Of a stretch of DNA of 64,000 bases, positions 37,277-44,800 are shown one piece after another. The translations under genes were made by a program, and so were the position numbers. The stretch lies in the NCBI GenBank assembly GCA_020199775.1, contig JAIVJZ010000040.1, forward strand, positions 620,001-684,000. Direction: 5' to 3'. The notes beneath the pieces were generated by a model, which was given only the letters and a program-made list of their open reading frames with translations, searched no databases and had not been told where the DNA came from. Every line of letters begins with the position of its first letter. Within the stretch, counting starts at the first letter, position 1. Source of the stretch: Acidobacteriota bacterium (lineage in GTDB: Bacteria > Acidobacteriota > Blastocatellia > Pyrinomonadales > Pyrinomonadaceae).

Positions 37277-39097
37277 ATGGAGAACGCCGCGAGCCAGAAA
37301 ACCGCCGCTGCCGTAGACGCCGCCGCCGCAGCCGACGACTACGCCGCCGCTGACGACGGCACGGAGGCGCGTTCGCAGGAGGAGGGGCGACGAAACTTTC
37401 TCACCTCGGCCGCCGCTGTCCGCGCCGCTTATCTCGCGGCGGGCGCGCTCGCCGTCGGCTTCGTCTTCTGGTGGCTGCAATTCTCCACCGACGCCATCTG
37501 CTGCGGCGACCTCGACGGCTATTATCACATCGGTTGGAGTCAACAACTCCTGCAAAGTTTCCGCGCCGGGCGCATCCTCCCGCAGTTCATCTGGCTGCCG
37601 CTGACGACCCTCAACGCGCGCGATTACGTTGACCATCATTTCCTCTTCCACGTCCTGCAAATCCCCTTCACCTTCTTCCCGGACGTGCGGACGGGCGCGA
37701 AGATTTCGGCGTGGCTCTTCGGCAGCCTCGCCGTCTTCTCCTGCTACTGGCTCATCGTCCGACACCGCATCAAGTATCCGCTCCTGTGGCTCGTCGCCCT
37801 ACTCGGCTGCTCCGCCCCGTTCCTGTTTCGCATGAACATGGCGAAGGCGATGAGCGTCTCGGTCGTGCTGCTCATCGTCGGGATTCATCTTCTGTTTCAG
37901 AGAAAATATCTGTGGCTATTGCCGCTCGCCTTCATCTTCACGCTGACTTACGACATGTTCGTGCTGCTCGGACTCGCCGCCGCCATCTGGACGGCCGTTA
38001 TCTTCTGGAGCGAGCGGCGCATCGAGTGGCGGCCGCTCGTGTGGTTTGCTGTGGGCTTCGCTGCGGGCACTGTCATCAACCCCTACTTCCCACACAATGT
38101 CCGCCTGTTCTACGAGCACGTCGCGATGAAGGTGACGGCGAAAGAGTTTTCGACCGCCGTCGGGCAAGAGTGGTATCCGTATGATAGTTGGGACTTCGCG
38201 CGCAACTGCGCCGTCGCCTTCGCCGCGATGTTCGCGGGCTACGTCGCCTTCCAGTGGCAGGATCGCAAGCGCGCCGCCCGCGCGCTTTTCTTCCTCGTTT
38301 TCTCGACCATCCTGCTCGTCGTCAACGCGCGCTGGCGTCGCTTCGCCGAATACTGGCCGCCCTTCGCCGTCCTTTTCGCCGCTTTCACTCTGCAACTCGT
38401 CTTCGAGCGCGCCCGCACCGCCTACGGCGCGCTGCCCGCCGACGTGCTCGACGAGTTAGAACCTTATCTCGACCGCCCCACGAATGATGCGGCGCGCAGC
38501 GGCGCGACCGGGGGCGTTTGGACTGAAGCGCAAAAGACATTCGCGGCCGCCATCGTCACCGTGCTGCTCACGATCCCGATGGTCGGCATGATCGTCTCCG
38601 AGACGCGCGAGATCAGCACGACCGCGCCGCACGACCAGTACACGAAGGGCATCGAGTGGATGCGCACGCACGTCCCCGCCGGGCAGGTCGTCTTCAACAC
38701 CGACTGGGACGATTTCCCCAAACTCTTTTATTACGACCCGACGCACGCCTACGTCTCCGGCCTCGACCCGACCTATCTCTACGACCGCGACAAGAGCCTG
38801 TCGCGTCTCTACGAAGACATCACGCTCGGCCGCCACAAAGACCCCGGCCCCGTCATTCGCGAACGCTTCGGCGCGCGCTACGTCTTCACCGACAACGAAG
38901 ACGTGCATAACGATTTCTACGACGCCGCGATGGACAGCGGCTGGTTCGACGAAGTTTACGCGGACAAGGACTGCACCGTGCTCTACATCCGTGACCAGAA
39001 AGGCACGCCCCCGCCCGTCGAACCGGACGACGACACGGCCAACCCGGACGACGCGCCCGGCGAAGACGACGCGGGCGACGGCGCGGACGAGACGTGA
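37277..39097 (+). CDS. Polytopic membrane protein, possible GT-C glycosyltransferase
   Basis: A 606-residue membrane protein from ATG 37277; an upstream frame through the repeat region is not credible. Residues 1-45 are an acidic Ala/Asp-rich tail, followed by about nine to ten hydrophobic helices up to residue 430, and a large C-terminal soluble part. DLDGYYHIGWSQQLL near residue 76 places an Asp and His on the first external loop, as in STT3-like and other GT-C glycosyltransferases, but no full family match is evident. The C terminus is a Pro/Asp-rich acidic tail. It stands alone on the plus strand; the small lipoprotein gene follows 69 bp later. Confidence 0.7.
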   Translation: MENAASQKTAAAVDAAAAADDYAAADDGTEARSQEEGRRNFLTSAAAVRAAYLAAGALAVGFVFWWLQFSTDAICCGDLDGYYHIGWSQQLLQSFRAGRILPQFIWLPLTTLNARDYVDHHFLFHVLQIPFTFFPDVRTGAKISAWLFGSLAVFSCYWLIVRHRIKYPLLWLVALLGCSAPFLFRMNMAKAMSVSVVLLIVGIHLLFQRKYLWLLPLAFIFTLTYDMFVLLGLAAAIWTAVIFWSERRIEWRPLVWFAVGFAAGTVINPYFPHNVRLFYEHVAMKVTAKEFSTAVGQEWYPYDSWDFARNCAVAFAAMFAGYVAFQWQDRKRAARALFFLVFSTILLVVNARWRRFAEYWPPFAVLFAAFTLQLVFERARTAYGALPADVLDELEPYLDRPTNDAARSGATGGVWTEAQKTFAAAIVTVLLTIPMVGMIVSETREISTTAPHDQYTKGIEWMRTHVPAGQVVFNTDWDDFPKLFYYDPTHAYVSGLDPTYLYDRDKSLSRLYEDITLGRHKDPGPVIRERFGARYVFTDNEDVHNDFYDAAMDSGWFDEVYADKDCTVLYIRDQKGTPPPVEPDDDTANPDDAPGEDDAGDGADET

Positions 39098-39166
39098 GAA
39101 CCCTGACCGCAACCTCGTTCGACACTACGCGGCCGGGCGACGGCACATTGATTGAGTGGGAAAGTT

Positions 39167-39574
39167 ATGCGAGACGAGTTGCAAGTTAAGCTGGGGAAAG
39201 CCGTGGGTGTGCGGATTTCAAAATGCGTGGGCGTGGCCTTGCTCCTGTCGCTCGCCGTCACGCCCGGCGGGTGCAATCGTTCCGGCTCGCAGCAGGGCGC
39301 GGCGCGGAACAAGCCCCCGGCCTTCGAGAGAGATTTGGCCTCGGTGCAGCGCAACAACTTCCAGAAAGTCTACGTCATCTCGCGCCCCGACGGCGGCACG
39401 CTCGACGCCGACGACAAAGCCTTTCTCAAAACGAACATGCCCATCGAAACCACCATGCGCATCCTCACGGACGAAGATCGCCGCCTCATCGTCGGCACTA
39501 ACTTCGACTTCAAACCCGAACACTTCGACGCGCTCAACAAACGTTTCCGCATCGAAGATTACACGGGCAGATGA
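39167..39574 (+). CDS. Small putative lipoprotein
   Basis: A protein of 135 residues from ATG 39167 (a TTG five codons earlier is also in frame). A hydrophobic segment ends at VTPGGC near residue 36, a plausible lipobox with Cys as the lipidation site. The mature part is a compact domain of about 95 residues with no recognised family (NNFQKVYVISRPDGG, then FDFKPEHFDALNKRF). It would sit in the periplasm or on the membrane. Ribosome binding is weak (GGGAAAG). Confidence 0.7.
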   Translation: MRDELQVKLGKAVGVRISKCVGVALLLSLAVTPGGCNRSGSQQGAARNKPPAFERDLASVQRNNFQKVYVISRPDGGTLDADDKAFLKTNMPIETTMRILTDEDRRLIVGTNFDFKPEHFDALNKRFRIEDYTGR

Positions 39575-39722
39575 GCGCGAGCGCGGAAGCCGTCTCAACT
39601 CACGCGCGCGCCGGGCAGCATGGCGACCGAACGATCATTTCGCACGCGCGCCTCGTCTCCGGCGCGGAGTTATTTCTTTCTATTCAGACGCCGCGCGCGC
39701 GCGCTCCGCTCTTTGAAATCCT

Positions 39723-39959
39723 TTACTGCCGCAGTAGCGCGTCGCGCACCGCCGCCAGCACGCGCTCGTCCGGCGGCAACTTGATCCAACCTTTGCGCGC
39801 AACGAGTTGGCCGTTCACGCAAACGGCAAACTCTCCCCAGCCCCCTTCGACGAGTCGCGGCTCGATCCCCGTCTCAAGTTTGATCAACGCCGCCACACGG
39901 GCGGCGTGCGCGCGATACGACTTTCAAAGTTTGCAATGGCGAATGACGATCTCTTTCAT
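39723..39959 (-). CDS. SelW-like (Rdx family) selenoprotein candidate with in-frame TGA
   Basis: Starting at ATG 39959 the minus strand encodes 78 residues if the TGA at 39926-39924 is read as selenocysteine. The start reads MKEIVIRHCKLUKSYR, with U in a CxxU motif right after the first beta strand, the position of the redox-active Sec in SelW/Rdx proteins. LVEGGWGEFAVCVNGQLVA follows, matching the beta hairpin of that family (GGxFEVxVNG), and a final helix ends at TAA 39723. A stem-loop lies just after the TGA. The gene starts 34 bp after the alcohol dehydrogenase and closes a six-gene minus-strand run. Alternatives: a Cys codon mutated to TGA, or a sequencing error. Confidence 0.75.
39887..39907 (-). 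promoter_or_regulatory. SECIS-like hairpin
   Basis: On the minus strand, 16 nt after the TGA, a perfect 8-bp stem ACGCCGCC / GGCGGCGT closes a 5-nt loop CGTGT. Bacterial SECIS elements lie directly 3' of the UGA, with a G/U in the apical loop some 16-37 nt away; the loop G here falls near +26. It is inside the coding sequence, as in bacteria. Confidence 0.6.
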
Positions 39960-39993
39960 CCGGGTCACCTCATCGAGCAAGTCCGGTTCGGCT

Positions 39994-41022
39994 TCAGGGG
40001 ACGAGCACGAGTTTGCCGAACTGCGCGCGATCCTCCATCAGTTCGTGCGCGCGGCGGGCTTCGGCGAGCGGGAGCGTGCGGTCGACGACGGGGCGAATCA
40101 TGCCGCGCTCGACGAACTTCATCGCGTCGAGCAGTTCGGCCTTTGAACCCATGAACGAGCCGAGCAGGCTGACGTGGCGGTAAAAGACTTGCCGCAAATC
40201 GGTGCGCGCGTCGTAGCCGCTCGTCGCGCCGCAGGTGACGAGCCGCCCGTCGCGCGCGAGCGAGAGGATCGAACCCGGCCACGTCTCCGCGCCCGTGTGC
40301 TCGAAGACGACCTCGACGCCCTTCTTGTTTGTCAGCCGCCGCACCTCTTTCGGCCAATCGGCGCGCGTGTAGTTAATCACTTCGTCCGCGCCGAGCGAGC
40401 GCGCCTTCTCAAGTTTCTCGTCGGAGCCTGCGGTCGCGATCACGCGCGCGCCCCTCAGTTTCGCGATCTGGATGCCGATTGAGCCGACGCCGCTTCCGGC
40501 CGCGTGAATCAACACGTCCTCGCCCGGTTGCACCTCGGCGCGCGTCACGAGCATGTGCCACGCCGTCACGGTCACGAGCGGCAACGCGGCCGCCTCTTCC
40601 CAACCCAGACTTTGCGGCTTGCGGATCACGTTCACGGCGGGCGCGGCGACCAACTGCGCGTAGCCGCCGTCGCGCCGGTAGCCGAGCATGTCGTAAGCGG
40701 GGCAGAGGTTATCCATCCCGCGCAGGCACTCCGCGCAATGCCCGCACGACACGCCCGGCTGCAACAACACCTCGTCGCCGGGGCGTACCCAATCGACCAC
40801 CTCGCCCGCCTCGCGCACGACGCCCGCGATGTCGTTCCCCAGAATGTGAGGCAGCGGAATCTCGATCCCCGGCAGCCCTTTGCGCGCCCACACGTCCAGA
40901 TGATTCAACGCGCACGCGCGCACTTCGACCAGCACCTCGTTGGCACGGATGCGCGGTTCGTCCACGTCCGCATACTCCAACACTTCCGCGCCGCCGTGTT
41001 GCCTGAAGATTGTCGCTTTCAT
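39994..41022 (-). CDS. Zinc-type alcohol dehydrogenase / quinone oxidoreductase
   Basis: A 342-residue medium-chain dehydrogenase. The catalytic-zinc region ACALNHLDVWARKG near 33-46 and GNDIAGVV near 63-70 begin the fold. The structural zinc cluster SCGHCAECLRGMDNLC near 91-106 keeps all four Cys. The nucleotide-binding turn is AAGSGVGSIGIQ near 170. These features fit the NAD(P)-dependent zinc alcohol dehydrogenase group rather than zinc-free quinone oxidoreductases. The substrate is unknown. The gene follows lipA after a terminator-like hairpin and precedes the SelW-like gene by 34 bp. Confidence 0.9.
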   Translation of the reverse strand: MKATIFRQHGGAEVLEYADVDEPRIRANEVLVEVRACALNHLDVWARKGLPGIEIPLPHILGNDIAGVVREAGEVVDWVRPGDEVLLQPGVSCGHCAECLRGMDNLCPAYDMLGYRRDGGYAQLVAAPAVNVIRKPQSLGWEEAAALPLVTVTAWHMLVTRAEVQPGEDVLIHAAGSGVGSIGIQIAKLRGARVIATAGSDEKLEKARSLGADEVINYTRADWPKEVRRLTNKKGVEVVFEHTGAETWPGSILSLARDGRLVTCGATSGYDARTDLRQVFYRHVSLLGSFMGSKAELLDAMKFVERGMIRPVVDRTLPLAEARRAHELMEDRAQFGKLVLVP

Positions 41023-41072
41023 CCGATCCGTCCTTTGTCGGCTGTCCGTCGCCGGTTGTTTGGGGTAAACGC

Positions 41073-41101
41073 AAAAGCACGAAGCCTTAACGACTTCGTG
41101 C
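41073..41101 (-). terminator. Intrinsic terminator after lipA
   Basis: On the minus strand GCACGAAG / CTTCGTGC with a 9-nt loop is followed by TTTTGCG. It lies between lipA and the alcohol dehydrogenase gene and may separate the lip cluster from the alcohol dehydrogenase/SelW pair. Confidence 0.7.
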
Positions 41102-41133
41102 CTGCGTAAGTTTCGCGCCCGGTCTTTTTTCTC

Positions 41134-42096
41134 TTATCCCGCGACGACCGCCTCGGCTTCGGGCGTCTCCGCCTGAGCCGTGCCTTCCACCTGCTGGCGC
41201 GCGTGATACGACGACCGCGTGAGCGGGCTTGCTTCGACGTGATGGAATCCGAGCGTCATCCCGACTTCGCGCCAGCGGGCAAACTCTTCGGGCGTGACGT
41301 AGCGTTCCACCGGCAGACGCCGCGCGTGCGGTTGCAGGTATTGGCCGATGGTCATGATGTCGCACGAGACGGCGCGCAAATCGCGCATCAACTCGACCAC
41401 CTCGTCGAACGTCTCGCCGAGTCCCACCATGATGCCGCTCTTGGTGAGCATCCCGCGCCGCTCCGTGTCGCGGCGGCGCGCGGCGCGCTCAAGCAGCGTC
41501 AACGTCTGTTGGTATTTCGCGTCGGGGCGCACGCGGCGGTAGAGCCGCGCGATGGTTTCCGTGTTGTGGTTGAGCACGTCGGGGCGCGCGTCGAGCACGG
41601 TGTCGAGCGCGGCCTCGTCGCCGTTGAAGTCCGGGATGAGAACTTCGATTTTGCACTCCGGGTTCGCGGCGCGCACCGCGCGAATGGTCTCCGCCCAATG
41701 ACTCGCGCCGCCGTCGGGCAAGTCGTCGCGGTTGACGGAGGTGATGACGGCGTAGGCGAGGTCGAGATGGCGCACGGCTTCGGCCACATGGCGCGGCTCG
41801 TCCGCGTCCAGTTCGCCGGGCTTTCCCTTGCCGACGGCGCAGAAGCCGCAATGGCGCGTGCAGATGTCGCCGCCGAGCATGAAGGTGGCGGTGCGGTCAG
41901 ACCAGCACTCGAAGATGTTCGGGCAGCGCGCTTCCTGACAGACCGTGTGCAGGTTCAAGCCCTCGATCAAGTTGAAGACGTGGTTCTGATTCGTCGGGTC
42001 ACCGATGCGAATCTTCAACCAGTCGGGCTTGCGACCCGTCGGGCGTCCCGCGGCGGGCGGCGGATTATTGCTGATGACTTTTAACTCGCGGCTCAA
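41134..42096 (-). CDS. lipA: Lipoyl synthase
   Basis: A 320-residue radical SAM enzyme that inserts two sulfurs into protein-bound octanoyl groups. The auxiliary cluster ligands appear as CQEARCPNIFEC near 53-64 (C-x4-C-x5-C) and the radical SAM motif as CTRHCGFC near 80-87 (CxxxCxxC). The C terminus has SPLTRSSYHA with the conserved RSSYHA ligand Ser. TTG 42096 starts the gene, with GGAG about eight bases upstream. Lipoate is the cofactor of the 2-oxoacid dehydrogenase E2 encoded at 52-54 kb. lipB is three genes upstream. Confidence 0.96.
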   Translation of the reverse strand: MSRELKVISNNPPPAAGRPTGRKPDWLKIRIGDPTNQNHVFNLIEGLNLHTVCQEARCPNIFECWSDRTATFMLGGDICTRHCGFCAVGKGKPGELDADEPRHVAEAVRHLDLAYAVITSVNRDDLPDGGASHWAETIRAVRAANPECKIEVLIPDFNGDEAALDTVLDARPDVLNHNTETIARLYRRVRPDAKYQQTLTLLERAARRRDTERRGMLTKSGIMVGLGETFDEVVELMRDLRAVSCDIMTIGQYLQPHARRLPVERYVTPEEFARWREVGMTLGFHHVEASPLTRSSYHARQQVEGTAQAETPEAEAVVAG

Positions 42097-42169
42097 TTAA
42101 ATTCGCTCCACCAAGATTTTTGACTTGCGGCTATTTTAACATTTGCCGCGGTCGCCTGTCGCTTCGCCG

Positions 42170-42325
42170 TCACCTCTGTATGCCGAGGCGACCGAAGATC
42201 AGGCCGATGACAAACAAGCCCACAACCGTCAGCGTGAGCGCGATCAACCAGAAGCGGACGACGTTGCGCGCCGGAGCATCTTTCTCCACCTTCAAAGGCT
42301 CTTTGAGCGGATTATTTTTGTCCAA
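42170..42325 (-). CDS. Small single-span membrane protein
   Basis: A 51-residue protein beginning at TTG 42325. AGGGAGG lies eight bases upstream and decides this start over a GTG at 42382 that has no binding site. Residues about 22-44 form one transmembrane helix (FWLIALTLTVVGLFVIGLIFG); the N terminus is Lys/Glu-rich and probably cytoplasmic. No family known to me. It lies between the threonine dehydratase and lipA in the minus-strand cluster. Confidence 0.65.
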   Translation of the reverse strand: MDKNNPLKEPLKVEKDAPARNVVRFWLIALTLTVVGLFVIGLIFGRLGIQR

Positions 42326-42383
42326 GACTTCAACCTCCCTTTGCTCGCGCTTAAAACTTTTCGCCGCCACGCGATTCGGCACG

Positions 42384-42401
42384 CTACTACTACTACTACT
42401 A
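42384..42401 (-). repeat. Six tandem TAG stop codons (CTA microsatellite)
   Basis: Read on the minus strand, the threonine dehydratase gene ends CAG followed by six consecutive in-frame TAG codons. On the plus strand it is a (CTA)6 trinucleotide tract. Confidence 0.9.
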
Positions 42402-43349
42402 CTGCACGAGCCGCGCCAGCGCGTCGGCGTCCACGTTGCCGCCTGAGATTACAACCCCGATGCGTCGAATGTTTGCCGGAAGTTTATTGAAAAGCGCGGC
42501 CGCGACGCCGAGCGCGCCCGTCGGCTCGACGAGTATCTTCAGACGGAACAACAGAAACTTTAAGGCTTCGACGAGTTCCGCATCCGAGACCGTCAACACG
42601 TCCTCCGCGTTTCTCTGCACGAAGGGAAACGTGAGCGCGCCCGGCGACTGCACGCGTGCGCCGTCGGCGATGGTGGGCGGCGGCGGGATCGTCACGCGCT
42701 CGCCAGTCAGAAACGATTGCCGCGTGTCGTCGCCCGTTTCGGGTTCGACGCCGAAGCAGCGTATCCCGGCACTGATGCCCTGCGCCGCCGTGCTCGCCCC
42801 GGCGAACAGCCCGCCGCCGCCGCAGGGCGTAACTATCGCTTCGAGGTCTCGGACTTCTTCGAGCAGTTCCAGCGCGCACGTCCCTTGCCCTGCCATCACG
42901 TGATAATCGTCGTAAGGCGGAACGAGCACGAACCCCGTGCGTTCGGCCAAATCGCGCGAGACCCGTTCGCGGTCGTCGCGCTGGCGGTCGTAGAAGACGA
43001 CTTCCGCGCCGTACTCTCTGGTCGCCGCCACCTTCGAGCGCGGCGCGTCTTCCGGCATCACGATGATGGCGCGCGTGCCCGCGTCGCGCGCCGCGAGCGC
43101 GACGGCCTGCGCGTGATTGCCCGACGAGAAAGCGGTGACGCCCCGCGCGCGTTCCCCTGCGCCGAGCGCGAGAATCTTGTTCGTCGCCCCGCGCATCTTG
43201 AACGACCCGGCGCGTTGAAAATTTTCGCACTTGAACCAGACCTCGCGCCCCGCCGCCCGGTTGAAGGCGCGCGAAGACATGACGGGCGTGCGATGCACGT
43301 GCGGCGCGATGCGCGCGTGCGCCTCGCGTATGAATTCAAGCGTTAACAT
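42399..43349 (-). CDS. Threonine/serine dehydratase (PLP-dependent)
   Basis: A 316-residue fold-type II PLP enzyme. The PLP Lys is in GSFKMRGATNK near 50, the SSGNHAQAVA loop near 75 and the phosphate-binding CGGGGLFAG near 177. It deaminates L-threonine or serine to 2-oxo acids; length and lack of a C-terminal ACT domain point to the catabolic, single-domain type, and racemase activity is also possible. The ATG overlaps the end of lipB by 14 bases, indicating translational coupling; a TTG four codons upstream is the alternative. Its 2-oxobutyrate product could feed the 2-oxoacid dehydrogenase of this window. Confidence 0.9.
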   Translation of the reverse strand: MLTLEFIREAHARIAPHVHRTPVMSSRAFNRAAGREVWFKCENFQRAGSFKMRGATNKILALGAGERARGVTAFSSGNHAQAVALAARDAGTRAIIVMPEDAPRSKVAATREYGAEVVFYDRQRDDRERVSRDLAERTGFVLVPPYDDYHVMAGQGTCALELLEEVRDLEAIVTPCGGGGLFAGASTAAQGISAGIRCFGVEPETGDDTRQSFLTGERVTIPPPPTIADGARVQSPGALTFPFVQRNAEDVLTVSDAELVEALKFLLFRLKILVEPTGALGVAAALFNKLPANIRRIGVVISGGNVDADALARLVQ

Positions 43350-43998
43350 ATTCGTCTTCAAGCGTCATCTCGAACACTTCCGCGAAGCGCGCGATGAGGC
43401 GATCTTCCACTTTGCTGAGGGGCAACTCGCCGCCGAGCAGTTCGTGCATCGAGGTGACGGGTTCGCCTTCGCAGGCGATGATGAGGTCGAAGAAACCGAG
43501 GTCGGTGTTGACGTTCAGGGCGAAGCCGTGCGTCGTCACCCAACGCGAGATGTGGACGCCGATGGCCGCCACCTTGCCGCGCGCCGTGTGAACGCCCGTC
43601 AAGCCTTTAATCCTGAAACCTTCTATCCCGAAATCGGCGAGCGTGCGAATCAACGCCTCTTCGAGTTCGCGCACGTAGCGGTGCACGTCCTCGCGGTCGG
43701 GACTCAAGTTGATGATCGGGTAGCCGACCAACTGGCCGAGCCCGTGATAAGTGGCACGACCGCCCCGGTTCGTCTCGAAAAGGGCGACGCCGCGCGCCTC
43801 CAGGGTTTCCGGCGAGGCGAGGACGGCCTCTTGGGTGGCGCGACGGCCGAGCGTCAGGACGTGCGGGTGTTCGACGAGCAGGAGCGTGTCCGCGCCCGTG
43901 CCCGCCTTGCGCGCGGCCTCGATCTCCTGCTGGAGACGGTAGGCCGCGCCGTACTCCATCCGCCCGAGGCGGCGAACCTGTAGCGTTCTCTTCGGCAT
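43336..43998 (-). CDS. lipB: Octanoyltransferase LipB
   Basis: A 220-residue enzyme from ATG 43998 (MPKRTLQVRRLG). It moves octanoate from ACP to lipoyl domains, the step before LipA. Conserved motifs are LVEHPHVLTLGRRA near 42, the block NRGGRATYHGLGQLVGYPI near 74-92, the GVHTARGKVAAIGVHI segment near 133-148 with the catalytic Lys, and THGFALNVNTDL near 155. A longer frame begins at 44184, but the protein family starts at the chosen ATG. It opens the minus-strand cluster and is divergent from the plus-strand gene at 44164. Confidence 0.93.
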   Translation of the reverse strand: MPKRTLQVRRLGRMEYGAAYRLQQEIEAARKAGTGADTLLLVEHPHVLTLGRRATQEAVLASPETLEARGVALFETNRGGRATYHGLGQLVGYPIINLSPDREDVHRYVRELEEALIRTLADFGIEGFRIKGLTGVHTARGKVAAIGVHISRWVTTHGFALNVNTDLGFFDLIIACEGEPVTSMHELLGGELPLSKVEDRLIARFAEVFEMTLEDEYVNA

Positions 43999-44163
43999 CG
44001 CAAAGAATGTGCGTCGTGGTATTTCGCGTCGTCGTAGCAGGTTCATTGTAACAGCGCGCACGCGCGGACGCCGAACCACGCGGCCGAGCCGGCGCGCGCC
44101 CTTAACTTGACGGCGCGACGTGCGCGGGCATAGTTTGTCGTCAACACACTTTCCGTAGGAGGA

Positions 44164-44712
44164 ATGATTTTGAGACTTGCCCAAGCCCTGAGCCTTGCCT
44201 GCCTGTTGTTGCCGCTAACGGCCGCCGACTCTGCGGCGCAACGCCAGCGTCGAACGACCCCGGCGAGACGACCCGCCGCCAGAACGCCCGCGAGGCCGCC
44301 GGCGACGACGGCCGGCACGAGCACGATCAACGAGGCGCGCATCCGTCTCGCCGACGAGTTGAAGACCCTGACGCGCTTTCTCTATCTCTACGGGCGCACG
44401 TCGGTCGGCGTGGAGTCGAACGAGAAGCAGGCGCGCGAGGGCGGCAACGTGTCGCCGGAGGCGCAGGCCATCCTCGACCGCAGCCGCACGACCGTGCTCG
44501 GGAGTCTAAGGAACATCCGCGACCGGCTCGACAAACTCGAACTCTACTTCCGCACCACGCCCGGCCTCGAACGACACTACACGCGCCTGAGCGGCGTCGC
44601 CGCCTCGGCCGCCTCGGCCGAACAGCGCGCCAACGCCGGTCAACTCGACGCGGCCGGACGCTCCCTCATCGAAGTCGCCAACCAACTCGCAGACGTACTT
44701 TTGGAAATGTAA
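44164..44712 (+). CDS. Secreted protein with Arg/Pro/Thr-rich segment
   Basis: A 182-residue protein. The signal peptide spans residues 1-26 (ending SAAQ) and a basic Pro/Thr/Arg-rich stretch covers 27-52. The remainder is helical (LADELKTLTRFLYLYGR, VLGSLRNIRDRLDKLELYF). No family known. AGGAGGA abuts ATG 44164, too close for that start, so TTG 44170 (two codons in) may be the true start. A -35/-10 pair, TTGACG at 44107 and TAGTTT at 44131 with an 18-bp spacer, lies upstream. The stop sits next to heptad hairpin G. Confidence 0.75.
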   Translation: MILRLAQALSLACLLLPLTAADSAAQRQRRTTPARRPAARTPARPPATTAGTSTINEARIRLADELKTLTRFLYLYGRTSVGVESNEKQAREGGNVSPEAQAILDRSRTTVLGSLRNIRDRLDKLELYFRTTPGLERHYTRLSGVAASAASAEQRANAGQLDAAGRSLIEVANQLADVLLEM

Positions 44713-44713
44713 A

Positions 44714-44800
44714 AGAAACGATGAAGTCGGAACGCGGAACGATGAACTGAAAGACATCTGCTTTCAGTTCATCGTTCCGCGTTCATCGTTCATCATTTCT
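44714..44800. repeat. Heptad-repeat hairpin G
   Basis: Convergent intergenic hairpin. Left arm holds AACGATG, CGGAACG and CGATGAA units; apex CTGAAAGACATCTGCTTTCAG. The right arm overlaps the 3' end of the VWA gene. The apex matches that of element F although the two are 14 kb apart. Confidence 0.85.

Noticed and set aside
39571..40146. Plus-strand 191-codon frame
   Set aside because: It runs antisense over the SelW-like gene and the end of the alcohol dehydrogenase, has no family and no ribosome binding site.
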